From Citrobacter amalonaticus (GTDB lineage Bacteria; Pseudomonadota; Gammaproteobacteria; Enterobacterales; Enterobacteriaceae): a DNA stretch of 64,000 bases. The DNA lies in the NCBI RefSeq assembly GCF_018323885.1, contig NZ_AP024585.1, forward strand, positions 248,001-312,000, written 5' to 3'. How positions within the stretch are numbered: the first letter of the stretch is position 1; each line of letters begins with the position of its first letter. Positions 54,892-63,814 of the stretch are shown here, piece by piece. Under the pieces are notes generated by a model that did not search any database, was not told where the DNA came from, and saw only the letters and a program-made list of their open reading frames with translations. Both the position numbers and the translations under genes were made by a program.

Positions 54892-55465
54892 CAGTCAGTT
54901 GTGCAGGCGAGAGTTGGTGTTGGGAAAGCACGATATCCGTGCGGTCGCCCTGTTTGTCGTTTAGCTCAATACGTTCCAGATAGGTTTTTCCGGCCAGGTC
55001 GATGGTGGCAAAGATCTTATCCAGTGGCGTGGTGACAGGCGTCAGGCGTAGCGTCCAGCGGCCCTCTCCGCGATCTGCAAACTCCACGCGGAAGTTTTGC
55101 TCCAGCACTTTGCGGTCGGCCTGAAACAGCCCGCGCAGTAGGTGGTTAAACTGGAACATCTGCGGGTTGTTATCGGCGGTGATAGTCTGCGGCGGCTGAC
55201 CGTTGATGGCCTGCACCATTCGCGTATCGTCCAGCAGCAATTGCATCGGGAACGGACGGGTTTGATCCCACAAAAGCCCCTGGTCGCGGGCGATCAACAT
55301 CGTTCCTGCGGATCGCAGCGGCTGCGGCAGATCTTTTATCGTCCGGGTTTGATCGAAATGCGCGCGGATCACCGGCTGTTCGGTAAAGCGCTGTTGCAGT
55401 TCATCCAGTGTCAGGGCGCTGACGAACGGGCTGACGAGCAGTGCCAGCAGCGGCAGAAACCTCAT
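54860..55465 (-). CDS. apeL: APE LolA-like periplasmic carrier ApeL
   Basis: 201-residue exported protein: signal peptide about 1-17 (LLALLVSPFVSA/L), then a LolA/outer-membrane lipoprotein carrier fold (LDELQQRFTEQPVIRAHFDQTRTIKDLPQPLRSAG). Likely ferries the APE lipid across the periplasm between ApeM and the outer membrane. It overlaps apeK by 4 bp. Confidence 0.86.
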   Translation of the reverse strand: MRFLPLLALLVSPFVSALTLDELQQRFTEQPVIRAHFDQTRTIKDLPQPLRSAGTMLIARDQGLLWDQTRPFPMQLLLDDTRMVQAINGQPPQTITADNNPQMFQFNHLLRGLFQADRKVLEQNFRVEFADRGEGRWTLRLTPVTTPLDKIFATIDLAGKTYLERIELNDKQGDRTDIVLSQHQLSPAQLTDDERQRFAAQ

Positions 55466-55884
55466 GGCGTCACCCCCATTCGTTCAAACAGAATGTCCGG
55501 GCAGACGAAGCACATTTCGCGGCTTTTCTCTTCCACCGCGACCTGAATGGTGTAGCCCGTCGTCGCGCGTTTCCCGCTTTCAGCATCGAAGATTTCATAG
55601 CCAATGCGCAGGCGGTTTTCGAACTCTTCCAGACGCGCCCGCACGCGAATGCGCTGCTCAAAGGTCAGCGGATGGCGGTATTTCACGCGGGTATCCACCA
55701 CGGGCCACAGGTAGCCGGAGGCTTTCATCTGGCGATAGCCATAGTCGAACTGGTTAAGCAGCGCTTCGCGGGCAATTTCGAAGTAGCGGAAGTAGTTGCC
55801 GTGCCACGCCACGCCCATCATGTCGACGTCATGAAACGGAATGGTCAGCTCGACTTCAGCCGTAAAGCGGGGATCGTTCAGCAC
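55462..55884 (-). CDS. apeK: APE acyl-thioesterase ApeK (4HBT hotdog)
   Basis: 140-residue thioesterase of the YbgC/4-hydroxybenzoyl-CoA type. The motif FHDVDMMGVAWHGNYFRYFEIARE (about 16-39) carries the catalytic Asp (DxDxxGxxxxxxY). It probably releases or proofreads polyene acyl chains. It starts 3 bp after the apeJ stop. Confidence 0.85.
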   Translation of the reverse strand: MLNDPRFTAEVELTIPFHDVDMMGVAWHGNYFRYFEIAREALLNQFDYGYRQMKASGYLWPVVDTRVKYRHPLTFEQRIRVRARLEEFENRLRIGYEIFDAESGKRATTGYTIQVAVEEKSREMCFVCPDILFERMGVTP

Positions 55885-55887
55885 CCT

Positions 55888-57579
55888 TTACTCCTTGTTT
55901 TTGGGTTCCGGCAATTGCCAGAAATCGAAAAAGTTAAACCAGTCGAGCGGCGACTGTAACGCGTAATGTTCAAGACGTTCGGCATAGCGGTCGATGGCCT
56001 GCTGTAGCGCCTGCTGGCGTTCGGCGCGCGGCAAGAGCAGCGGATCGGCGAACGGCTCGCAGTGAATGCACAGCTTCTCCTGCTGACGCAGGGCAAAGAG
56101 GAGATCCACCGGGCAGCGCAAAATCGAGGCGAGGATAAATGGCCCCTGCGGGAACGGGGCGGCTTGCCCCATGAAACGACTCCAGCAGACGCGCCATTCG
56201 CCGCCACGTTGGGGATTTACCGCAATGCGATCGCCGACAATAGCAATCCATTCCCCGCGCTCCAGCTTCTCTTTGAGCGCAATGGCGGTGTCCGGGCCGA
56301 TGTCGGTCACTGGCATCAGGTTGAGTCCGGCCTGCGGGGCCATCTCTTCCATAATCTGCTTAAAACGCCGGGCATTATCGCTGAACACCAGCGCGTTGAT
56401 GGTTTTGCTGCCCTGCAACTGCGCCAGCGCGCGACAGGCTTCAACATCGCCCAGGTGCGAGGCCAGCAGCAGCTTGCCGCGAGGATCGCTCACATTCAGC
56501 GCTGCTTCAGCCCCTGGCGCAAACACTACGTCGCGACCAAAATGCAGTTCACCGCGCCAACTGGCGATTTTATCGAGCATCGCGTTACCAAAACGCAGGA
56601 AGTGTTGGTAGCTGGTGAGGTTAGCCGGCACCGGTCTCTGCCGCGCGGCCAATTGCTCACGCACGCGGGCGATCCAGTTCTGTGAGGCCCGGCGAGCGGA
56701 GGACGCCGTCAGCCAGTAAACACCAACCACCGGATACAGCAGCAAGGTGAACGCCTTGCGTCCCAGCAGCCGCCAGACCAGCAACATCAGGCGCATTCCC
56801 CACAGCCCTTTCACCTCCTGCTGGCGCGCCCAGTGCGGCGACGTTCGACGCAGCAGCAGTGACGGGATGCGCGGCAACATGCCGAAGAACAGGCGCGTAT
56901 GCATCAGCGAAATGCGACAGTTATCTTTGAAAGCATCGAAGTGCGACAGCCCGTCCGGCGGATAGGTCACGCGAGTCGGGACAAAATAGCTGGGGGTGCC
57001 CTGCCACCAGAGACGCACCATCACTTCGGTGTCAAAATCCATTCGCTTACCGAGCGTTACCCGCTGCGCCAGCTGGCGCGTGGGGGCGACAGGGTAGACG
57101 CGAAAGCCGCACATACTGTCTTTCAGTTGCAGGGAAAGGGTTTCAATCCATACCCAGACATGGGTTATCCAGCGCCCGTACAGACGCGAACGGGGAATGG
57201 AATCATCGTAAATCGGCTGTCCGGAGATCAGCGCGGCGGGATGGGCCTGCGCCAGTTCCAGCAGTTTTGGAATGTCTTCAATGGCATGTTGACCGTCGGC
57301 ATCGACCTGGACGGCATGGGTAAATCCGGCCTCTGCTGCCGCCTCTAATCCGCGGATCACCGCCGCGCCTTTTCCGGCATTTTCCGCCAGACGGATTAAG
57401 GTCAGACCGGAGGTGTCCTCGGCGAGTCTGTCCAGTTCCTGCTGCGTGGCGGCATCGCTGCCGTCGTCCACCACAATACACGGCAGATTAAACGGCTGCA
57501 GGCGTGTCAGGACACGCGGCATCATGGCGCCGTGGTTATAGCAGGGGATCAGCACGCAGGGGGAAAAGGTTAACGACAT
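55888..57579 (-). CDS. apeJ: APE glycosyltransferase-acyltransferase fusion ApeJ
   Basis: 563 residues. The N-terminal GT2 domain (about 1-235) has the nucleotide-binding start CVLIPCYNHGAMMP...CIVVDDGSDAA and the metal motif VDADGQH. The C-terminal domain (about 300-555) resembles lauroyl/lipid A acyltransferases (LpxL/HtrB; LLASHLGDVEACRAL with HxxxxE). It is predicted to build the glycolipid-type anchor carrying the aryl polyene. It overlaps apeI by 10 bp. Confidence 0.85.
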   Translation of the reverse strand: MSLTFSPCVLIPCYNHGAMMPRVLTRLQPFNLPCIVVDDGSDAATQQELDRLAEDTSGLTLIRLAENAGKGAAVIRGLEAAAEAGFTHAVQVDADGQHAIEDIPKLLELAQAHPAALISGQPIYDDSIPRSRLYGRWITHVWVWIETLSLQLKDSMCGFRVYPVAPTRQLAQRVTLGKRMDFDTEVMVRLWWQGTPSYFVPTRVTYPPDGLSHFDAFKDNCRISLMHTRLFFGMLPRIPSLLLRRTSPHWARQQEVKGLWGMRLMLLVWRLLGRKAFTLLLYPVVGVYWLTASSARRASQNWIARVREQLAARQRPVPANLTSYQHFLRFGNAMLDKIASWRGELHFGRDVVFAPGAEAALNVSDPRGKLLLASHLGDVEACRALAQLQGSKTINALVFSDNARRFKQIMEEMAPQAGLNLMPVTDIGPDTAIALKEKLERGEWIAIVGDRIAVNPQRGGEWRVCWSRFMGQAAPFPQGPFILASILRCPVDLLFALRQQEKLCIHCEPFADPLLLPRAERQQALQQAIDRYAERLEHYALQSPLDWFNFFDFWQLPEPKNKE

Positions 57580-57923
57580 AGCCGGATCTTCCCGCTGCTG
57601 GCGGTATGGCGCGCGTCGCCATCGTGGCGTTGATAGCTGAACGTCAGGATCTGACGCGCTTCCTGCCAGCTCAGCGTTAGCGTGACGGTGTTTTCCGGCA
57701 GCAGTGGTGCCTGGAACTTCACGTTCTGAATGCTGTGAAAACGCCAGCCGGGAGCGAGCAGAGTGGTGGCATAGTGCATCACCCAGTCAATCTGTGCGAC
57801 GCCCGGCAGCAGCGGCTGCACGGCAAAATGGCCGCTAAACCAAAAAAGAGAAGGATCGAGATGCAAGACGATCTCGACCTGTTGGGGCTGTGCCTGATGG
57901 CGCTCAATTTCATGGGGTATCAT
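57570..57923 (-). CDS. apeI: APE 3-hydroxyacyl-ACP dehydratase ApeI (FabZ-like)
   Basis: 117 residues from MIPHEIERHQ. The hotdog motif SGHFAVQPLLPGVAQIDW (about 29-46) matches the FabZ active-site strand GHFPxxPxxPGV, with the catalytic His. The start ATG lies inside the end of apeH (14-bp overlap); a 10-codon upstream extension was rejected. Confidence 0.86.
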   Translation of the reverse strand: MIPHEIERHQAQPQQVEIVLHLDPSLFWFSGHFAVQPLLPGVAQIDWVMHYATTLLAPGWRFHSIQNVKFQAPLLPENTVTLTLSWQEARQILTFSYQRHDGDARHTASSGKIRLCR

Positions 57924-59271
57924 GAAACAACTCCTGTAATTGCGCATAGACACGCTTATTCATACTGTTGACCGGGATTTCGTCGATAACCCGCCAGTAA
58001 CGCGGTACGGCGACCGGCTCGAGCCACGGTAGCAGTGCTCGCCGCCACGTCAGCTCCTGGGTTTTTCCACCGCTGTTCTGCCAGCGCTGGCGCGCCTCGT
58101 CATCCAGTACCAGCAGTACGCCCACGCCCTGGCGACCGCCACGGGTGATCGGCAGGGCGGCGACCTCGCGGATGCCCTTTAGCTCCAGCAGGCGTTGTTC
58201 GACTTCGCTGAGCGAAATACGCTTCTCTTCAATTTTGACGACCCGTCCACGGCGTCCCATCAGGCGGAACTGACCGTTTGGCTCAAACTGCAGGATATCG
58301 TCAAGCAGCAGACCGTTAGCGTCGGCAATCAGCGGAGAAAAGACGCGAAATGCGGCATCTTCTGCGGTAAATGACACGCCTGGGAAGGGCAGCCAGGTGA
58401 CATTCTCCTGCTGGCGATAGCGCCAGGCCAGAATACCGGTTTCGGTGCTGCCGTAGATTTCATCCGGCCAGACGTTCAGCCAGGCGGCGGTTTGCGTGAC
58501 GTCCTGCCACGGTAACATGCCGCCAGCCGACAAAATCATTGCCACCGGCGGTGCGGGAAGCTGGTGGTCGAGACGTTTTAAAAACGCCGGGCTGCTGATA
58601 AACACATAGCGATGTTCGTGACCCAACGCAGCCAGTTGCTCCGCGTAGTAGAGCATGGATGCATGCAGCGGCAGACCGAGCGCCATTGGCAGGAAAATAC
58701 GAAACGTCAGACCGTACAGATGCTGCGGCACGACGGAGGCTACCACTCTGCACCCCGCCAGGCGGTCGGCAAAGCGCGCCGCCAGCAGTTCGGCTTCATG
58801 GTCCAGACGGGCAATGGGTTTGACGATGCGCTTCGGTTGCCCCGTCGAGCCGGAGGTAAACAGCTCGACATATGCATCGTGGCGCAGGGGCGGGAAGAGG
58901 CACGCTTCATCGCTGAGCGTCATTGCTGAGCTAACCACCCACAGCGGCCCCTGCCAGCCGAGCGTTTTATCGCTCAGTACGCCATCAAACAACGCCCGCT
59001 GTTCGTCGAGCAAAGAGACGCGGTTATGCCCCGGGATCACGGGTGTTTTCCCCGCATGCAGGGTCGCCAGCAGCGCGACAATAAACAGATAGCTGTTTTC
59101 AAAACAGAGCGCCCAGCGATCGCCTTTTTGCTGTTGCAGGCGTGTCATCAACTCCGCGACATCGTGGCGCAAGTGACCGAGCGTCCAGTGGCGTTCATCC
59201 TGCCAGGCGACAGGCGTGTTCGCTGGACGGGGGGAGGTGAGCCATTCGGCAAGCGTCAGGGTCTGTTTCAT
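57910..59271 (-). CDS. apeH: APE aryl-acid:ACP ligase ApeH (AMP-forming)
   Basis: 453-residue ANL-superfamily adenylating enzyme. The phosphate-binding loop LFTSGSTGQPKR lies at about 137-148, YGSTETG at about 279-285, and the hinge/C-terminal motif RLMGRRGRVVKIEEKRISL near 335-353. It is expected to load a 4-hydroxybenzoate-type starter onto the ACP. The start MKQTLTLAEW overlaps apeG by 4 bp; the 55-codon extension upstream lies in apeG and is rejected. Confidence 0.88.
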   Translation of the reverse strand: MKQTLTLAEWLTSPRPANTPVAWQDERHWTLGHLRHDVAELMTRLQQQKGDRWALCFENSYLFIVALLATLHAGKTPVIPGHNRVSLLDEQRALFDGVLSDKTLGWQGPLWVVSSAMTLSDEACLFPPLRHDAYVELFTSGSTGQPKRIVKPIARLDHEAELLAARFADRLAGCRVVASVVPQHLYGLTFRIFLPMALGLPLHASMLYYAEQLAALGHEHRYVFISSPAFLKRLDHQLPAPPVAMILSAGGMLPWQDVTQTAAWLNVWPDEIYGSTETGILAWRYRQQENVTWLPFPGVSFTAEDAAFRVFSPLIADANGLLLDDILQFEPNGQFRLMGRRGRVVKIEEKRISLSEVEQRLLELKGIREVAALPITRGGRQGVGVLLVLDDEARQRWQNSGGKTQELTWRRALLPWLEPVAVPRYWRVIDEIPVNSMNKRVYAQLQELFHDTP

Positions 59272-59840
59272 TGCAAGTCTCGATTCATCATCCAATGGCG
59301 TACCAGCCATTCGCTGCCCATCAGTAACCCCATCAGCAGGTAGGCAATCATGCCATTCCATGCGGTCCACATTGCCATATCGCCGTGGAGGGCGGTAAAC
59401 AACGCCACGCCGCCGTTGAAGATAAAAAAGGCGCACCAGATCTGCGTCACCCGGCGGGTGTAACGCACCGCCACAGCCGGGAGTTGGGGATCGCGCAGTC
59501 GCGCCAGTCGTTCAACGATGGGCATCGATGACCAGAGCGAACCGCCAAAAACGGCAAGCATGACGGCATTCACCACAACCGGATAAAACAGCAGAAGCTG
59601 ATGGGTTTTAAGCAGGTAGCTGGCGACGCACAGGGTGATACCCACTGCGGCCACCACCTGGGTGACGACGCGCAGCGGACCCGCCTGTCGCCGGGTCTGG
59701 CGAAAGCGTAAGAACAGCAATAGTGCCATCAGCGGCAGTAACCACTGCAGGCTGTGGTGCGCCAGGCCAAACCAAATCAGGAAAGGCCAGGCAAGCAGCA
59801 GAACGCCTGTCAGCACAGGCAACGCGCGAACGCCCGACAC
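59268..59840 (-). CDS. apeG: APE cluster integral membrane protein ApeG
   Basis: 190 residues from a GTG start 6 bp after apeF, with five or six helices (for example VLTGVLLLAWPFLIWFGL, FYPVVVNAVMLAVFGGSLW, WNGMIAYLLMGLLMGSEWL). It has no enzymatic motif I can name. It belongs to the conserved COG4648-like membrane proteins found in APE clusters; a role in membrane transfer is inference. Confidence 0.8.
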   Translation of the reverse strand: MSGVRALPVLTGVLLLAWPFLIWFGLAHHSLQWLLPLMALLLFLRFRQTRRQAGPLRVVTQVVAAVGITLCVASYLLKTHQLLLFYPVVVNAVMLAVFGGSLWSSMPIVERLARLRDPQLPAVAVRYTRRVTQIWCAFFIFNGGVALFTALHGDMAMWTAWNGMIAYLLMGLLMGSEWLVRHWMMNRDLQ

Positions 59841-59846
59841 GGCGAA

Positions 59847-60098
59847 TCAGGCTTCTTTAAGCAGGCGTTCTACCGCGTCAACGACATCCTGCACGGTGCG
59901 TACGGCTTTGAACTCTTCCGGTTTGATCTTCTTACCGGTTTTCTTTTGCAGATGGACTATCATGTCGACGGCGTCGATGCTGTCCAGCTCAAGATCGTCG
60001 TACAGACGCGCTTCAGGTTTGATCTCCTGCGGGTCTATCTCAAACAGCTTAACCAGCAGCGCAGAGACTTCGTTATAAATGGCGTGTTGATCGGTCAT
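59847..60098 (-). CDS. apeF: APE acyl carrier protein ApeF
   Basis: 83-residue four-helix ACP. The phosphopantetheine site is Ser40 in LELDSIDAVDM. AGGAGAG precedes the ATG. It lies 12 bp after apeE, the second carrier of the cluster; the duplicate probably separates starter loading from chain extension (inference). Confidence 0.92.
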   Translation of the reverse strand: MTDQHAIYNEVSALLVKLFEIDPQEIKPEARLYDDLELDSIDAVDMIVHLQKKTGKKIKPEEFKAVRTVQDVVDAVERLLKEA

Positions 60099-60110
60099 AA
60101 CGGACTCTCC

Positions 60111-60371
60111 TCAGGCACGTTGCGCATTAATGAACGATGCCAGCGTGGCGACGGAGAAGAAGTGCTGGCGCATCTCTTCACTTTCCGCAGACAGCACCAC
60201 GCCGTACTGATTTTTTACCGCCAGTCCCAGTTCCAGGGCATCAATCGAGTCCAGCCCCAGGCCGTCGCCAAACAGCGCCGCCTCGGTGTCAATGTCGTCT
60301 GTTGACAGTTCGTCCAGATTCAATGTTGTTATGATGAGATTTTTAATTTCAAGATAAAGCGCTTGCATCAT
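60111..60371 (-). CDS. apeE: APE acyl carrier protein ApeE
   Basis: 86-residue ACP with phosphopantetheine site Ser42 in LGLDSIDALEL. Two consecutive ATG codons could serve as start; the first is used. Its 5' end overlaps the 3' end of apeD by 23 bp. Substrate of AcpT. Confidence 0.9.
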   Translation of the reverse strand: MMQALYLEIKNLIITTLNLDELSTDDIDTEAALFGDGLGLDSIDALELGLAVKNQYGVVLSAESEEMRQHFFSVATLASFINAQRA

Positions 60372-61164
60372 TAATTCCTGAGAGAGGTAACGTACCTGGT
60401 TGTAATTGAAGCAAAAGATGCCGGTTTAGCTGTCTTGCCGCCAGCGCCGGTTCTTGTAAATTTGCGTCGTAAAAGTGGTCGATCTTTACCCGCTCGCGTA
60501 CCTCGACGGTAAACAGCGGTTTTACGGGCGGCACCTGATACCATTTGCTTTCTTTATCCAGCATGCGCTGGCTGCAATGGATGGTCACCACGCGAATATC
60601 GCTGCCGCAGCGCACGGCGATATTCGCCGCGCCGCGTTGCAGCGTCATGGTCTCGCCGGGGCGAGTGCGGGTGCCTTCGGGGAAAATTAAAATCGTATCG
60701 CCCTGCGCCAGGCGTTGCTGACTGGCCGGTAACAGGGCGTCGGCTTGGCTGTTCACCAGATAATCCGCAGCACGCACTACGCCGCTGAGGAACGGGTTCT
60801 TCAGCAGCGCGCTCTTCACCAGACAGTCTGTTTCGGGCATTACCGACGCCAGCAGGACATAATCGATCAGGGTGGGGTGATTGGCGACCACCAGACATCC
60901 GCGTTCCTGACGCAAAATATCCACCCCGTTCATCTGATAATCCAGCACGCCCAGCACTCGGGTTACCGTTAAAAAGAGACGGAAGCTGGCGGCAATGCTG
61001 CGTCGGGCAATGCGGCGACGCCGGGCATTGTCCCATACGAACACTAATAAAACGTTAAACCAGACGACCGAAAGCAGCAGCCCGCCGAGTCCGAAGAGGG
61101 CGAAGCAGAAGCCGGTCATGGCGATTCGCCAGAGTCGGTTCAGCGTGGAGATAACCCCTTTCAT
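60349..61164 (-). CDS. apeD: APE PlsC-like acyltransferase ApeD
   Basis: 271 residues. N-terminal helix (about 14-40), then the acyltransferase motifs NHPTLID (NHxxxxD, about 95-101) and FPEGTRTRPGE (about 160-170) of the 1-acylglycerol-3-phosphate acyltransferase family. It is likely to transfer the polyene or a fatty acyl chain to the lipid anchor. It overlaps apeC by 4 bp. Confidence 0.87.
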   Translation of the reverse strand: MKGVISTLNRLWRIAMTGFCFALFGLGGLLLSVVWFNVLLVFVWDNARRRRIARRSIAASFRLFLTVTRVLGVLDYQMNGVDILRQERGCLVVANHPTLIDYVLLASVMPETDCLVKSALLKNPFLSGVVRAADYLVNSQADALLPASQQRLAQGDTILIFPEGTRTRPGETMTLQRGAANIAVRCGSDIRVVTIHCSQRMLDKESKWYQVPPVKPLFTVEVRERVKIDHFYDANLQEPALAARQLNRHLLLQLQPGTLPLSGINDASALS

Positions 61165-61883
61165 GACCGACTCCAGTGCCAGTTCACTCGCTCACCCGGA
61201 AGGCTAAACGAGCGGGAATTCTGCAAATAGTGCTGTAAAAACAACAGGCTTTGCGGGAGTGGCGTTTCAGCGCCAGCCTGAGCCGGTTCGCTCTGACACA
61301 CCCAGTCGTTACCTGCTTCGCAGACCAGCGCGGTAGCGTACGGCCAGGTTGGCATATTTTCCGGAAGGCACGGGTGGTAAAACTCGGGAAGAAAACCGTC
61401 GAAATCGACCATCAGCACGCGCTGATAACCCGCCTGTAGCAGGCAGATGACTTCACATAGCCCCTGCTGGAAGGTATCGCGCCCGGCGGAAAGTGAAGAC
61501 GAGACGATAGGGTATTTAGCCGCGATAGTCAGGTTGCCCACCGCTGAATTGTGTACCGACAGGGCAAAATCGGTCGGCGAGAGCGCCTGTTCTGTCGCCA
61601 GCGCGTGCAGAATCCGGTAGTTACGTTCGAGCTCTCCGTGGCGACTGGTGTATAGCACCGCATCAATATCGTGGCGACGCAACATCGCCAGTCCGCACTC
61701 GACGGCCAGTTTACTGCCGGAGCTTAGACGACGGGCGGTCATCATCGGCAGTTCACGCAGTTTGCCTTGTGCCGCCGACGGATCGATGGCGTGCGGATGC
61801 CGTGACCATTGCAGCCACTGTATCAATTCGCTCAGACCTGGCGCCATCGCCCGCCAGTCGGTAATGTTTAGTGAGAATTTCAT
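61161..61883 (-). CDS. apeC: APE ketosynthase-like subunit ApeC (half-length, no active-site Cys)
   Basis: 240 residues, covering only the N-terminal half of a ketosynthase fold. Where a KS would carry its nucleophile it reads SVHNSAVGNLTIAA, with no Cys, so it is presumably a chain-length-factor-like partner of ApeO rather than an enzyme. ATG 61883 is preferred; the in-frame TTG just upstream is possible. Confidence 0.82.
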   Translation of the reverse strand: MKFSLNITDWRAMAPGLSELIQWLQWSRHPHAIDPSAAQGKLRELPMMTARRLSSGSKLAVECGLAMLRRHDIDAVLYTSRHGELERNYRILHALATEQALSPTDFALSVHNSAVGNLTIAAKYPIVSSSLSAGRDTFQQGLCEVICLLQAGYQRVLMVDFDGFLPEFYHPCLPENMPTWPYATALVCEAGNDWVCQSEPAQAGAETPLPQSLLFLQHYLQNSRSFSLPGERVNWHWSRS

Positions 61884-61937
61884 CAACGCGCGTCCGCGGT
61901 AAACCGGTGATTCCAGTAGCGTTCAGATGCTACTTTG

Positions 61938-62999
61938 TTATTTTTTCTTTTGACATATCAATAAGGTATGTCCAACGCCTAAGTTGTCGTGGCGTTCGTC
62001 CACCTGGAACCCTGCCTTGTCCAGATAGCCATAAAATTTCTCTGCGCTGTAGAAACGGCTGTTGCCGTTCGCCATGCAGGTAAAATAAAGCGAAGACGCA
62101 TTCAAACTGAATGAGGCGGCTTCAAAACGCTGCGCATCCCAGAACAGCTCCATAATGCACAGTCTTGCGCCGGGTTTCATCACACGGGCAACCTTGCTGA
62201 GCATGGCGACAATTTGCTCCGGTGAAAAACAGTCAAGAAATTGACTCATCCACCAGATATCGGCCTCAGTGGGTAAAGGCGCATCGCCAAGCATATCCAC
62301 CGCATGAAAACCGATGCGATCGGATAATCCTGCATTTTCGATATTTTCGCGGGCAAGTGCAATTTGTTGTGGCAAATCTAATAACGTTATCGCGATATTT
62401 TCGTCGAATTGACTACAGCGTATTGCCCATTTTCCCGTATTTCCGCCTACATCGTACAGGGTTGCAGGACAACTGGCGAATACATGCGGTAATGCGGCGT
62501 CAAACGCCCCATCAGAATAGTAATGATCGAAGGCGAACCAACTTTCACGCGCGGACGGCGGTAATTGCGACAATGCCGGATAAATAGTTGGCCAGTCGCC
62601 AAACACTTTTAACCCGGACGGTTTTCCTTCTTTCAGAGCATTCTCTAAAAAGAACAATCCCTGATAACAGACGTCGTGGGTGAAATCCATATTCACGCGA
62701 GTCATCGTGTCATGCAAAAGGAAATGTCCGATTTTCGCCAGATAATAGCGTCCCGCTTTATGGGTGATGATGCGTCCGCTTAATCCCATATCCAGCAAGA
62801 CACCGACTGCATATTCGTTAACGTGACTGTTTTCGGTGATCTCTTCCAGTGTTGCACCCTGTTTTCCCTGGCGGTCAAGATACGCCAGCACATCAGCATT
62901 TCGCAGGCAAAGTGCGGTTTGAAACAGCATGGGGGCGAAGGCGATACGCTGCGCTTCCGTGATCGCATCCAGTGCGCTGAGGGAGTCCTGTTCGTACAT
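61938..62999 (-). CDS. apeB: APE SAM-dependent O-methyltransferase ApeB
   Basis: 353 residues. An N-terminal winged-helix dimerisation region (about 15-110) precedes a class I methyltransferase domain with motif I LYDVGGNTGKW (about 178-188). Family relatives methylate phenolic hydroxyls; here it probably O-methylates the aryl head group. It lies 68 bp after apeA and 54 bp before apeC. Confidence 0.86.
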   Translation of the reverse strand: MYEQDSLSALDAITEAQRIAFAPMLFQTALCLRNADVLAYLDRQGKQGATLEEITENSHVNEYAVGVLLDMGLSGRIITHKAGRYYLAKIGHFLLHDTMTRVNMDFTHDVCYQGLFFLENALKEGKPSGLKVFGDWPTIYPALSQLPPSARESWFAFDHYYSDGAFDAALPHVFASCPATLYDVGGNTGKWAIRCSQFDENIAITLLDLPQQIALARENIENAGLSDRIGFHAVDMLGDAPLPTEADIWWMSQFLDCFSPEQIVAMLSKVARVMKPGARLCIMELFWDAQRFEAASFSLNASSLYFTCMANGNSRFYSAEKFYGYLDKAGFQVDERHDNLGVGHTLLICQKKK

Positions 63000-63067
63000 A
63001 GCGAGTACAACCTGTTAAAAGACAAAAAGAGGTTATCGGGCCGCAAACGACCCGACTTTAGGAGATA

Positions 63068-63457
63068 TTACAGACCCGCACCCGCAGACAGGTTCAACTG
63101 AATATCTTTATCCAGGTTACGGACCCAACGGTTGTAGTTTTTATGAATTTTACCGCCAGAAGCCTGCAGGTTGAAGCTGCTGTCGTATTTGATATCGTAG
63201 CTGGAGGCGGTGTAGGTAATACGCACTTCTGCAACGTGGTCGCGAGACTGCTGACGCGCTTTGATCACGCCCGGACCCGCTTCCGTCATGATCCATTTAC
63301 GCTGAACGCCTGCTTTCAGGATCGCGTTTTTCACCTGATCCTGAGTATGGCCTGCGGTCACCGAAGAGTGCACCTGATCGATGGGGGCAGTACGCGCACA
63401 ACCTGCCAGCGCACCGACAACGGCAATCGCCGCAAACCACTTAATGTATTGTTTCAT
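63068..63457 (-). CDS. apeA: Small lipoprotein at the head of the ape cluster
   Basis: 129 residues. The lipobox ALAGC puts the lipidated Cys at 20, followed by a basic beta-rich domain (VAEVRITYTASSYDIKYDSSFNLQ). GGGAG lies 5 bp before the ATG. As the first gene of the operon it corresponds to the position of apeA, but I am less sure of the letter than for the other genes. Its role is unknown; possibly outer-membrane anchoring of the pigment machinery. Confidence 0.65.
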   Translation of the reverse strand: MKQYIKWFAAIAVVGALAGCARTAPIDQVHSSVTAGHTQDQVKNAILKAGVQRKWIMTEAGPGVIKARQQSRDHVAEVRITYTASSYDIKYDSSFNLQASGGKIHKNYNRWVRNLDKDIQLNLSAGAGL

Positions 63458-63814
63458 GAAAACTCCCTATCAAAATTACTATTTATATTAACGTTGAATG
63501 CATTTCTGAATTGCGTTTTAGTTACAATGATACCGACTATTTTTAATGTTAACTTTGACGGGACACCGTGAAAATTCTGAAATTAATTCATGCAGGCTGA
63601 AGACGTTTATCTTCCGGATTATCATGGTATTAGTTAATTTTCACTTAAATTAAATTGTCGATACCATTTAATTTGAATTAAATGCACTGCGGAAAAACCT
63701 GGAACTCATTTCGCGAAGGAAACCGCGCTTATTGAAACATCCAGGTAACAAAAGCGCGCCTTATAATACTTTCACCGGTAAGGGAATAAAACTACCCTGG
63801 TTGGTAGGGCGGGT
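63458..63814. other. AT-rich gap between apeA and yhhT (357 bp)
   Basis: Clearly AT-richer than the flanking genes. The ape promoter must lie here on the minus strand; TATAAA 17 bp after TTCAGA, ending about 28 bp before apeA, is a weak candidate. No ORF or REP was seen. The AT content suits H-NS binding (inference). Confidence 0.5.
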
